Assembly (NCBI RefSeq): GCF_000166395.1
Contig: NC_014655.1
Location: 372,001 to 436,000, forward strand
Direction: 5' to 3'
Source: Leadbetterella byssophila DSM 17132
GTDB taxonomy: Bacteria; Bacteroidota; Bacteroidia; Cytophagales; Spirosomataceae
DNA length: 64,000 nucleotides
Shown here: piece by piece, positions 26,733 through 35,348 of the stretch
How the letters are laid out: each line of letters opens with the position of its first letter
Numbering within the stretch: position 1 is the stretch's first letter
The notes under the pieces: model-generated
Told to the model about the DNA's origin: nothing
The model's input: only the letters and a program-made list of their open reading frames with translations
Databases searched by the model: none
Made by a program: the position numbers and the translations under genes

Positions 26733-29700
26733 ATGAATTTTTCTATGTTTTTCACCAAAAGAAAGGCATGGCAGAGACCCCTTTATTCTCTGCTTTGTAT
26801 GATGTGCTGCTGTAGTCTCGCTTTCGGACAAATCAGCGGTAGAGTGACGGATGAGGCCGGAGAGGCGGTCATCGGTGCCAGCGTAAGGGAAAAAGGTACT
26901 TCAAATGCTGCAGCTACAGATGTTGACGGGAAGTTTAGCCTTAATGTAAAGACAGGTGCTATCCTTGAAGTTAGCTTTATAGGATATGAGAAAGCAGAGG
27001 TGAAAGTAGACGGTAGAAGTTTCTACGAAATCATACTTTCCCAAGATCAGACCGCATTAGAAGAACTCGTGGTCATAGGGTACGGTACGGTAAAAAAGAA
27101 GGATTTAACAGGAGCAGTTTCAGTCATCAATACACAGGCATTAAGAGATAGAAATTCAAAGGACATCGTTAGCTCTTTGCAGGGTTTAGCATCCGGTGTA
27201 ACCGTTACCTCCAGTGGTCTTCCCGGTCAGCAAGCCAGTGTACGTATTCGTGGTCTAGGAAGTTTGACAAATAATAACCCGCTTTTCATCGTAGACGGTA
27301 TGATAGGTGGAGAAGCTCACCTTAACCCTGCAGATGTAGAATCTATTCAAGTATTGAAAGATGCCTCTGCCGCAGCTATCTATGGTTCTAGAGCGGCAAA
27401 CGGTGTGATCATCATCACCACTAAGAAAGGTCAGGAAGGACCTATGAAGGTGCAGTTTGATGCTAACTTATCCATCACAGATCTTCCAAGATATGATTTG
27501 ATGGATGCAGCGACCTGGAAGAAGTATGATGATATGGCGTATGATGAAGCCATTCGTTCAGGAGTAGCCGGCGTGGTACGTCGTCAAAATCACTTTGACG
27601 GTAATACCGACTGGCAAGATGAGATGCTAAGCACAGGCGTTTTACAGAACTACAACCTGGCCTTTTCGGGGGGCTCAAAGTCAGGTAAGTACTTTGTAGC
27701 TTTCAACCGTATGGAAGATAAAGGTGCTCTATACTCCACTGGATATGATCGCTACGGATTCCGTGTGAACACTAGCGGACAAAAAGGCATTTTCTCTTAC
27801 GGTGAAAACATTTCATTCACGCGTACGAATAGAAAGAACCTCAACGGAAACCCATGGGCTAACTTCATAGGTATTTCACCAACTATTCCTGTACGTGACG
27901 AAAATAATCCTGGGGGCTATGGTTACGGTAATCCGGACAGAGCGAATAACTATGGACTGAACATGGTAGCCATGCAGGACCTTCGTCCACAAGATAATCC
28001 TGAAAATATCCTGAAGTCTAACGTTTTTGGACAGGTTGTACTTTTTAAGGATTTGACCGCAAAAACTAACTTAGCCTATACTTGGTATCATGGAGTTACA
28101 AATACGCTTCGTAAGACAGGAAACTGGACTATGGGACAGGGTTCTGATGCAGCTTATTTGGGTTATGAGAGCTACAGAAGTGATGATTTTCTAGTAGAAC
28201 AGACTTTTAACTATAAGAAGCAAGTAGGTAAGCATGATATAGATGCCGTAGCCGGTGCCACGTATAATACTTTCAAAGGATTTACCAACTGGATCACGAA
28301 GTTGAATCCATTGATGGTAGGGGATGATTATATAACATCCTTAGATGCTGCTACGGGTAACACCTCTGCGGGAGGGAGCTATCAGCAAGCCAGAATCATG
28401 TCTTATTTAGGAAGGATTAATTATTCCTACGATGACAAATATCTGTTCCAATTTACTTTGAGAAGAGACGGGACATCACGCCTACCAGAAAGTACACGTT
28501 GGGGTAATTTCGCTTCTTATTCCGGAGCATGGAGGATCAGTAAAGAATCCTTCTTCCAGGTGCCTTTCATCAGTGATTTGAAGATTCGTGCCAGCCATGG
28601 TACCTTAGGAAACAGTAGCATAGGATACTGGGATTACCAGGCCGTGATTAACACTGCGCCTAGGGCGGTTTTCGGTTCTCCTGAAATCAGGGTTTTAGGG
28701 ATGACACAATCCCGTCTAACTAACACTGATTTAGTGTGGGAAAGAAAAACCACTACAAACGTGGGATTTGACGCAGCCTTCTTAAACAATAAGCTAACCC
28801 TTAGTGCGGAATATTTTGATGCAAAAAGTAAAGATTTATTGGTGTATTTGCCTATCCTGATGTCTTCAGGTAATGAGGGTGGAAACCCCGCCGTAAATGC
28901 CGGATCATTATCTAATAAAGGTGTGGAGATAGATTTAGGATGGAGAGATCAATTAACTCCTGACTTCCAATATTCCGCTAGCCTTAATCTAACCAAAGTG
29001 AAAAACAAGGTCCTGGATTTAGGTTATGGACGAGTGGAGTATTTTGAATCTCTATCTAAAGCGGAAATTGGACAGCCTTTAGGTGCATTTTATCTCTATA
29101 AGATGTTAGGCATCTTCCAAAATGAAGCAGAGATCCAAAATTACAAGAATGCAGCAGGTAAGGTTATTCAGCCGAATGCTAGACCGGGAGATATCAAATA
29201 TGATGATTACAATGGTGACGGCATTATTTCCTCTGAAGACAGACAGTTGGTAGGAAATCCTTGGCCAAAGTTTGAATTAGGATTGAATTTAGGAGCCTCT
29301 TATAAGAGCTTTGATTTGAGCATCAACGGTTACGGTCGTTTTGGACAGGATGTTTGGAACGGAGCCGCTGCAGCTGCTGGAGATTTTGCCAATAACCAAA
29401 ATAACTTTAACGGCATAGTGCCTTGGACGGCGGAGAATCCTGTGAATGACAGACCTAGAATTGTATTCGGAGACTCGAGAAACAGTAGAGGAGACCAAGA
29501 CAGATGGTTAGAAAAAGGTTCCTTCTTCCGCGTGAGTCAGATTGCTTTAGGTTATAGCCTTCCTCAAAAATGGGTAGGTACCTTGGGTCTTGACCAAGTT
29601 AGAGCAGGGGTAACACTTCAGAACATGTTGACCTTTACCAAGTATTCCGGTCTAGATCCTGAATTCAGAGACTCAGGCATCTTTACCATTGGTGCGGACC

Positions 29701-29756
29701 ATATGTCCTTCCCTAATCCACGATCGGTAATGTTTTCACTATCCTTATCTTTTTAA
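26733..29756 (+). CDS. SusC/RagA-family TonB-dependent transporter (second locus)
   Basis: The 1007-residue protein has a Cys-rich signal peptide (about 1-32, AFG|Q), a carboxypeptidase-D regulatory-like domain (33-110), the VVIGYGTVKKKDLTGAV TonB-box region, a plug domain with IRIRG, FIVDGMIGG and LKDASAAAIYGSRAANGVI, and a barrel ending in the aromatic SLSLSF. It follows the sugar carrier after 23 bp, so it is probably co-transcribed. It shares family architecture with the first SusC but differs throughout the barrel, indicating a different ligand. It pairs with the SusD protein 6 bp downstream. Confidence 0.95.
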   Translation: MNFSMFFTKRKAWQRPLYSLLCMMCCCSLAFGQISGRVTDEAGEAVIGASVREKGTSNAAATDVDGKFSLNVKTGAILEVSFIGYEKAEVKVDGRSFYEIILSQDQTALEELVVIGYGTVKKKDLTGAVSVINTQALRDRNSKDIVSSLQGLASGVTVTSSGLPGQQASVRIRGLGSLTNNNPLFIVDGMIGGEAHLNPADVESIQVLKDASAAAIYGSRAANGVIIITTKKGQEGPMKVQFDANLSITDLPRYDLMDAATWKKYDDMAYDEAIRSGVAGVVRRQNHFDGNTDWQDEMLSTGVLQNYNLAFSGGSKSGKYFVAFNRMEDKGALYSTGYDRYGFRVNTSGQKGIFSYGENISFTRTNRKNLNGNPWANFIGISPTIPVRDENNPGGYGYGNPDRANNYGLNMVAMQDLRPQDNPENILKSNVFGQVVLFKDLTAKTNLAYTWYHGVTNTLRKTGNWTMGQGSDAAYLGYESYRSDDFLVEQTFNYKKQVGKHDIDAVAGATYNTFKGFTNWITKLNPLMVGDDYITSLDAATGNTSAGGSYQQARIMSYLGRINYSYDDKYLFQFTLRRDGTSRLPESTRWGNFASYSGAWRISKESFFQVPFISDLKIRASHGTLGNSSIGYWDYQAVINTAPRAVFGSPEIRVLGMTQSRLTNTDLVWERKTTTNVGFDAAFLNNKLTLSAEYFDAKSKDLLVYLPILMSSGNEGGNPAVNAGSLSNKGVEIDLGWRDQLTPDFQYSASLNLTKVKNKVLDLGYGRVEYFESLSKAEIGQPLGAFYLYKMLGIFQNEAEIQNYKNAAGKVIQPNARPGDIKYDDYNGDGIISSEDRQLVGNPWPKFELGLNLGASYKSFDLSINGYGRFGQDVWNGAAAAAGDFANNQNNFNGIVPWTAENPVNDRPRIVFGDSRNSRGDQDRWLEKGSFFRVSQIALGYSLPQKWVGTLGLDQVRAGVTLQNMLTFTKYSGLDPEFRDSGIFTIGADHMSFPNPRSVMFSLSLSF

Positions 29757-29761
29757 TTGAC

Positions 29762-31327
29762 ATGAAAAAATATATTATAGGTTTGACGAGCTTGTTGTCA
29801 GTAGGATTAAGTTCTTGCGATGACAGTAAGTTAGATTTGGTCAACGAGAATACCATCTCCACCGGAAATTTCTGGAAAACGGAGAAAGATGCAGAGGCCG
29901 GCGTAATAGCCGTTTACGGTATGTTTTACCGTCAAGGAACCTGGACTAGAAATATCTATACTCAGATGCATGGACTTGCAGATGAGGGGGTGAGTTTAGC
30001 GGGATGGACTGAGCTAAATGAATATGCTAAGTTTATCTATACGAACTACAACTTCTCTGAAGTGAATACCAAGATTTGGAGAGAACACTATACCGCTATC
30101 TTTAGAGCTAACCAGGTTTTAGATAAGATTAATGATATTCCTTTCCAGAGTGAGCAGAGAAAGCAAGACCTGATAGGACAGGTGAAGTTTTTAAGGTCTT
30201 TCTATTATTTCTATATGACTACGTTATGGGAAAATCTGCCCTTTGTACTGAAGACTTCTTCTGCATCTGATATGCCTGAACAAAAGACTCCTAAAGAGAT
30301 CTTTGACCAGCTAGAAGTGGATTTAAAAGAGGCCATTGAAAAACTTCCTGCCACTAGAAATAATACAGAGTACGGTCGCCCTACAAAAGGTGCTGCTTAT
30401 GGCTTATTAGCCAAAGTACTTATGCAGAATGGAAAATATGCGGATGCCATCAAATGCTTTGAATGGTTAGTGGACGGAGAAGGTAAGTCGTACTACGACT
30501 TGACTGCGGACTACTCGGATAACTTTAATAACAAGACCGAGAATAATAAGGAGTCATTGTTTGAGATCCAATTCTCCTTAATGAACTATGTAGGTTTTGA
30601 CCAAACGGATAATTATTTGGATCCAAATGCTCAGCTGGGAACCCAAATCGAGATGAACCAAGCACCTGCTGGCATAGGTTGGAACAACATTGAAGCCAGA
30701 AGATGGTTAGTGGATTACTACAAGCGTGAAAAGACAGTGGATGGTAAGAATGACATACGCTTATTCCACACCGTGTGGTATGATGATGCGGGTAAGGACT
30801 TCCCGGAAAGGGCTGATACCCTGATATATGGTAATCGATGGAGAAACGATTGGGGACAAAGAGTCTTCATCAAAAAATATAGTACTACAGCGAACCCGCT
30901 GTTCTATTGGAACGATAACAACTTCCGCTCTTTAAGATACGCGGACATGCTCTTGCTTTACGCAGAAGCACTAAATGAGGTGAATGGTCCTAATGCTAAG
31001 GCGGTAGAGCTTGTGAATAGAGTTAGAAGTAGAGTACAACTTCCAAATCTTCAGAATAGTACGTACTACAATTATGCCAATATCATGTCCAGTAAAGAAG
31101 CGTTTAAGTCGCACCTAAAAATAGAAAGAGGTCTGGAGTTGAGTTTGGAGTGTGTTAGATGGATAGACTTGAAACGCTGGGGCTTAGAGGATCAGAAAAC
31201 CATTGACGAATTGAAATCCAGAGATGCTGATTTCAACAATTTCATCATAGGTAAGTCAGCTCGTATGCCTATCCCTCAAAGCGAGGTAGATAACAACGTA
31301 AATCTTAAGCAAAACCCTAACTATTAA
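29762..31327 (+). CDS. SusD/RagB-family substrate-binding lipoprotein (second locus)
   Basis: The 521-residue protein has a lipobox (LSSC, Cys19), the NFWKTEKDAEAGV start typical of SusD homologues, the FLRSFYYFYMTTLWENLPFV helix region and a C-terminal RagB domain ending in ARMPIPQSEVDNN..LKQNPNY. It is the surface lipoprotein partner of the upstream SusC. It is followed by a stem-loop with T-run at 31337-31370, which could lower expression of the three-gene module behind it. Confidence 0.95.
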   Translation: MKKYIIGLTSLLSVGLSSCDDSKLDLVNENTISTGNFWKTEKDAEAGVIAVYGMFYRQGTWTRNIYTQMHGLADEGVSLAGWTELNEYAKFIYTNYNFSEVNTKIWREHYTAIFRANQVLDKINDIPFQSEQRKQDLIGQVKFLRSFYYFYMTTLWENLPFVLKTSSASDMPEQKTPKEIFDQLEVDLKEAIEKLPATRNNTEYGRPTKGAAYGLLAKVLMQNGKYADAIKCFEWLVDGEGKSYYDLTADYSDNFNNKTENNKESLFEIQFSLMNYVGFDQTDNYLDPNAQLGTQIEMNQAPAGIGWNNIEARRWLVDYYKREKTVDGKNDIRLFHTVWYDDAGKDFPERADTLIYGNRWRNDWGQRVFIKKYSTTANPLFYWNDNNFRSLRYADMLLLYAEALNEVNGPNAKAVELVNRVRSRVQLPNLQNSTYYNYANIMSSKEAFKSHLKIERGLELSLECVRWIDLKRWGLEDQKTIDELKSRDADFNNFIIGKSARMPIPQSEVDNNVNLKQNPNY

Positions 31328-31336
31328 TAGCAGTGC

Positions 31337-31370
31337 TAGGGAGGTATAAGTGCCTCCCTACCTGTTTTTT
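31337..31370 (+). terminator. Stem-loop with T-run after second susD (attenuator or terminator)
   Basis: TAGGGAGG, 8-base loop, CCTCCCTA is a perfect 8-bp stem, followed after four bases by six T. It occupies the gap before the ATG at 31375, which supports that start over the in-frame GTG at 31333. Partial read-through into the next genes is likely because the downstream genes have no other visible promoter. Confidence 0.7.
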
Positions 31371-31374
31371 AGCT

Positions 31375-32385
31375 ATGAGAAAGATATTATTCCTACTTTT
31401 TATGAGTCAGGTTATGGCTTTCGCTCAAAAAACCGTAAGCCCTGAAATAAACTATGAATTCAGCGGAGGTGCTGGCTATTATAATTATGCTCCCAGTGTC
31501 ATCCAGGACGAATACGGTATACGGTATGCATTCGTTTGCCAGAATCTGGAACCTTTTAAGATTGTAGATTATATCTACCTCTATAAAGGTATTCCTACTT
31601 CAAAAGGATACGTATGGCAACCGGGTACTCGTATTATGGATCCCTCCAGTTCCGGTTGGGACATCAATCACGTATGTGATCCGGATGTTAGGCAGTTTAA
31701 AACCAAATACAATGGAGAGACTTATAATTATATCATGACGTACTTAGGTACAGATCAGTGGGATAATTTTCACAATCAAATAGGACTGGCTCTTTCAAAA
31801 AACATAGAGGGACCGTGGATTAAATTTGACAGAAATCCTATCATCGGATCTGCCAGTAAGACCACTTGGGGTGTAGGTCAGAGTACCAGTATTGTACTAA
31901 ATGATTCAACTATAAGGATTTTCTATTCTAATTCTGCCGGCGGCTTTACCTACAGAGACGGTATTCTGTCTGATCTCAATAATATCAGGTGGAGCGAAGA
32001 GAAGTATATAAAAAATATGCCTGGGAATAATTACCCCGCCTTTTCTAAGAAAAACGTTTACATGGTTTCCGAAAGAAGGGAGAATATGGACAAGTTAATT
32101 CCTACTTGGGTGGGGAACGTGGCGCAACTATCTTATTTGCCTTTGTCTGAAGATTTAAGTACAGACGGGTCAAAATGGATTAAGATAGGAGCAGTAACTC
32201 CTCAGGGTTCAGGTTTTCCTAGGAACCATAATCCCGGGATTCTGACGGACCCCAAAGGATATATGTTGAATGACGACGAATTGATCATGTATTTTACACC
32301 TGCCATGACAGGGGAAAACTGGCTTTGGTCCTATGACCTGTATTCGGCAAAATTTGATCTAAAAAAGTATTTTGCTCATGAATAA
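31375..32385 (+). CDS. Exported beta-propeller protein, candidate glycoside hydrolase
   Basis: ATG 31375 gives 336 residues with a good signal peptide (about 1-17, AFA|Q). The body is rich in beta-strand and Trp/Tyr, with blade-like spacing resembling five-bladed GH43/GH117-type propellers: an NYAPSVIQDEYG opening, VCDPDVRQF, a NQIGLALSKNIEGPW blade, TTWGVGQSTS and FPRNHNPGIL. I cannot name a family. It is paralogous to the lipoprotein at 33514, with which it shares the CDP, WGVGQ and RNHN blocks; these conserved polar residues are the likely active site. It overlaps the next gene by 8 bp. Confidence 0.72.
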   Translation: MRKILFLLFMSQVMAFAQKTVSPEINYEFSGGAGYYNYAPSVIQDEYGIRYAFVCQNLEPFKIVDYIYLYKGIPTSKGYVWQPGTRIMDPSSSGWDINHVCDPDVRQFKTKYNGETYNYIMTYLGTDQWDNFHNQIGLALSKNIEGPWIKFDRNPIIGSASKTTWGVGQSTSIVLNDSTIRIFYSNSAGGFTYRDGILSDLNNIRWSEEKYIKNMPGNNYPAFSKKNVYMVSERRENMDKLIPTWVGNVAQLSYLPLSEDLSTDGSKWIKIGAVTPQGSGFPRNHNPGILTDPKGYMLNDDELIMYFTPAMTGENWLWSYDLYSAKFDLKKYFAHE

Positions 32386-33517
32386 AACCTTCTTTCTGTT
32401 CTTTTTGCTAGCCTTCACATCTGTGCTAGGGAAAGACGTGATTGTCATTACGGATTGCTATCATCCCTACCAAGATCCAGGTGATAACCTGGATTTACTG
32501 CATAGTTACGGCTTGAAAGATATCCGTACCAAAGGAATTATCTTAGATATAACTGACGCATTTCGGAAAGATACCGCAGATCATCCTACCCTTTGGAAAG
32601 ATCCTAGAGGTCCTAGGGAAGCGGGAATCATTCCTCTATTACAATTGGAATATATCTTTGGAAAGAAGATTCCCTATGCTATTGGCCCGATTTCCATGAT
32701 GCAGCATGAACGAGACGAAATGAGGTCGCTACGGGCATTTGAGGAGGAAGGTATTCTGCTTTTTCTTCAGTTGCTCAGAGATGCTCAAGAACCTATTGAA
32801 GTGCTTTCTTTTGGAAGTGCAAGGGTGCTGGCAGTGGCATTTAACAGAGAACCTGAATTATTGAAGGCTAAAATAAAGATGATCCATCTAAGTGCTGGTA
32901 CAGCAAGTCAGAATCATGAATTAGGCAAGGACGTGGGCGCGAACATGATACCAGGTGGAGAATGGAATGTGGCCTTAGATGTGCATGCCTTTAACCGAAT
33001 TTTGAAATCTGATTTACCCTTGATTTTATACCCTTGCGCAGGTAAGGATGGGGGTTTTGTAAAAGATGTGCACAATACTTACTTCACATTAAAGAGTCTT
33101 GATTTCCTAAAGGAACTTAGAGCACCTATTCAGAACTTTATTCATTATGCCTTTACTACTTCTACACGAAAAGATTTTTTGAGAGCTATGGATGAAGAGG
33201 GAGCCTATAGTAGAGGAGAGGAAACTCCCTTTAAGAGTTTTCATTTCTGGGAAACACCCATCTGGATTATGGTTAGAGAACTGGTCATAGTGGTAGATGG
33301 TAACCATTCTTATTCCCTGAAGAAATCAGCCTCCAAGGGGGAAAGAGTAGTTTCAAATCAAATCCTTCCCATTAGATTCACAGAAATCCGAGAAGATGGT
33401 AGATTTCAATTTGAAAAGGTTAAAACATCTAGGCAGTTTATATTCTACAGGGAAGACCTGGAAGAAAGTGAAAGAGCACTGAATGCAATAGTTCCACAAG
33501 TTTTAAAAGAGATATGA
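32378..33517 (+). CDS. Exported nucleoside-hydrolase-like protein with altered metal motif
   Basis: ATG 32378 gives 379 residues with a signal peptide (about 1-18). The N-terminal strand DVIVITDCYHPYQDPGDNLD recalls the nucleoside hydrolase calcium loop but is longer, with HPYQ inserted before DPGDN. Later blocks (GIILDITDAF, VLSFGSARVLAVAFNREPELL, IHLSAGT) follow the nucleoside hydrolase fold order. It may be a distant N-ribohydrolase relative with a new substrate; I would not assign ordinary nucleoside hydrolase activity. It is translationally coupled to both flanking propeller genes (8-bp and 4-bp overlaps), so the three products probably work on the same molecule. Confidence 0.68.
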   Translation: MNKTFFLFFLLAFTSVLGKDVIVITDCYHPYQDPGDNLDLLHSYGLKDIRTKGIILDITDAFRKDTADHPTLWKDPRGPREAGIIPLLQLEYIFGKKIPYAIGPISMMQHERDEMRSLRAFEEEGILLFLQLLRDAQEPIEVLSFGSARVLAVAFNREPELLKAKIKMIHLSAGTASQNHELGKDVGANMIPGGEWNVALDVHAFNRILKSDLPLILYPCAGKDGGFVKDVHNTYFTLKSLDFLKELRAPIQNFIHYAFTTSTRKDFLRAMDEEGAYSRGEETPFKSFHFWETPIWIMVRELVIVVDGNHSYSLKKSASKGERVVSNQILPIRFTEIREDGRFQFEKVKTSRQFIFYREDLEESERALNAIVPQVLKEI

Positions 33518-34641
33518 TAAAGTATTGTTGGGTTCTCGTTTTCTTATGCGCTTGTTCGAAAAGTGCGCCGGTTCCAGACCTTCCTGAACCTCCTCCCGTG
33601 CCTACTTATCAATGGGTAGGTCAAGAAAGGGTTTTTGGGTTTTATAATCAATATAGGTATTCCTATTGTCCCAGCGTTGTGAAAGATGGAAGCGGTTTTA
33701 CCCATATGTTTTTCTGTGGCAATCCGGAACAAACCATTATGGTAGATAATATCTACCATGTAAAGTGGCAGGAAGGTCAAGCCTTGACAGAAGCGAAAAG
33801 TGTACTGCAGCCTGGTGTTCTAGGCTCATGGGATGATCACCATACTTGTGACCCTAGTGTCGTTCAAGGCGATTTTTCAATGGGGGGAGAAAGATATACC
33901 TACGCCATGTTCTATCTGACAAATCCTTATTCCGCCTACTATAATGAAGTGGGCGTGGCCTTTTCCAATAGCTTGGATGGGGATTCCTGGGTTAAGTATC
34001 CAAAGCAAATTGTTAGCAAACCCTGGACCTATGAAGGAGATGAATTACTGCCTAATGGGGGGAAATCCTGGGGAGTAGGACAGCCGTCTGCATTCACATT
34101 GGATAAGAAGGGCAAAGTTATTCTTACTTATACGGTGGGGGATATCCAAGGTACACGCATAGAGTGGGCTGAGTTGGATCTAAGTGATATGGATAAGTTC
34201 CAGAAGAGAAATGGAAATAGAATGGTGCAAAATGGCCTAGTAAACATAGGATATACCGGTCAAGATTATACCTGCAACTCTGATTTTGCGGTTGACATAG
34301 AAAAGAATAAAATAGTTATGGTGCGACCCGTTCAGCCCCATCCGTCCACTTATCCTGCATTTTTGAATGAAAGTCTAGAGGTGAACTATATGGACTTATC
34401 AGATTTTATGGCCGGGAGTGGAAAATGGGAAGTTATGCTAAGGATCTCTCCCTACATGACAGGCTTTGCTAGAAATCATAATGCAGGTTTAGAGAGAAAT
34501 GGTTTCGGAGAAATCAGTAAGTGGGAAGAGCCTACCGTCTACTTTACGGTTAGTAAAGCTGCTCCAGAAGTTAGCGCGGGCACCACTACCCATGCGGAAT
34601 GGACTTACCATATTTATAGAGGAAAGATAGTCAAACAATAG
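33514..34641 (+). CDS. Beta-propeller lipoprotein, paralogue of the 31375 protein
   Basis: The 375-residue protein has a lipobox (LCAC, Cys14), a short Pro-rich linker (about 18-32) and a propeller-like body with the same landmarks as the 31375 product: YCPSVVKDGSG, HTCDPSVVQ, NEVGVAFSNSLDG, KSWGVGQPSA and FARNHNAGL. The linker suggests it is displayed away from the membrane, probably on the cell surface beside SusD. It is likely a glycoside hydrolase or carbohydrate-binding lectin of an undescribed clan, but this is inference from fold-like pattern and context. It is the last gene of the second run. Confidence 0.7.
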   Translation: MIKYCWVLVFLCACSKSAPVPDLPEPPPVPTYQWVGQERVFGFYNQYRYSYCPSVVKDGSGFTHMFFCGNPEQTIMVDNIYHVKWQEGQALTEAKSVLQPGVLGSWDDHHTCDPSVVQGDFSMGGERYTYAMFYLTNPYSAYYNEVGVAFSNSLDGDSWVKYPKQIVSKPWTYEGDELLPNGGKSWGVGQPSAFTLDKKGKVILTYTVGDIQGTRIEWAELDLSDMDKFQKRNGNRMVQNGLVNIGYTGQDYTCNSDFAVDIEKNKIVMVRPVQPHPSTYPAFLNESLEVNYMDLSDFMAGSGKWEVMLRISPYMTGFARNHNAGLERNGFGEISKWEEPTVYFTVSKAAPEVSAGTTTHAEWTYHIYRGKIVKQ

Positions 34642-34673
34642 TTTCTTATCTTCGCCTATTAAAACATTAGCAT

Positions 34674-35348
34674 ATGCCCATTGCTGCGGTCATCTTTGAT
34701 ATGGATGGAGTCTTAGTAGATTCTGAAAAATACTGGTCGGAAGCAGAAGAAGTGGTGTTTGGGGAATTAGGAGTAGACGTTAAGCCTGAATACAGAAAGA
34801 TCACCCAAATCCTCACCGCCCCTGAAGTCATACATTTTTGGTACGAAAAATCACCCTGGACAGGAGTGAGTTTTGACGAAGTGGAACAAAGGGTCATCCG
34901 ATATGTTCAATCCTGTATAGTGAGAGATGATTGTGAAACACCCGGTGCTGCTGCTTTTATTCGAAAGCTTAAAACGGAGGGATATCTCTTAGGTTTGGGT
35001 ACAAATTCCCCCCTTCCCTTAGCCAAAATAGTTCTTCAGAAATTGGAAGTTGAGGATTGTTTTAGTGCCGTAGTAACGGCAGATCAAGTAAGTAAAGGGA
35101 AGCCAGATCCGGAAATCTATCAATTGGTAGCTGATCGCCTTCAAATAAATCCCTCTGAGTGCTTGGTCATAGAAGACTCTTTTTACGGAATGGAGGCAGC
35201 AAAAGCGGCAGGCATGCAGGTGGCTGCCTACCTACCGCAACAAAGTCCATCATCCGTTCAGGTAGATTACTTTTTAAGAAGTTTTGATCCACCTCAATTT
35301 TTTGTAAGCTCCGTCCCAGAAAAGATATTCCAACTCACAGCCTTGTAG
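34674..35348 (+). CDS. HAD hydrolase, beta-phosphoglucomutase/hexitol-phosphatase (HxpB/YniC) type
   Basis: The 224-residue protein shows HAD motif I FDMDGVLVDSE, motif II GTNSPL, the motif III Lys in SKGKPDP and motif IV VIEDSFYGMEAAKAAG. Cap-domain features such as EVIHFWYEKSPW resemble E. coli YniC (HxpB), a hexitol and sugar-phosphate phosphatase. It is cytoplasmic. It starts 32 bp after the propeller operon and may be its last member. Its last 75 bp overlap the 3' end of the convergent tenA gene, an unusually long tail-to-tail overlap. Confidence 0.88.
   Translation: MPIAAVIFDMDGVLVDSEKYWSEAEEVVFGELGVDVKPEYRKITQILTAPEVIHFWYEKSPWTGVSFDEVEQRVIRYVQSCIVRDDCETPGAAAFIRKLKTEGYLLGLGTNSPLPLAKIVLQKLEVEDCFSAVVTADQVSKGKPDPEIYQLVADRLQINPSECLVIEDSFYGMEAAKAAGMQVAAYLPQQSPSSVQVDYFLRSFDPPQFFVSSVPEKIFQLTAL

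Noticed and set aside
31333-31374. Propeller gene starting at GTG 31333
   Set aside because: That segment forms the stem-loop after susD, and ATG 31375 starts exactly with a good signal peptide.
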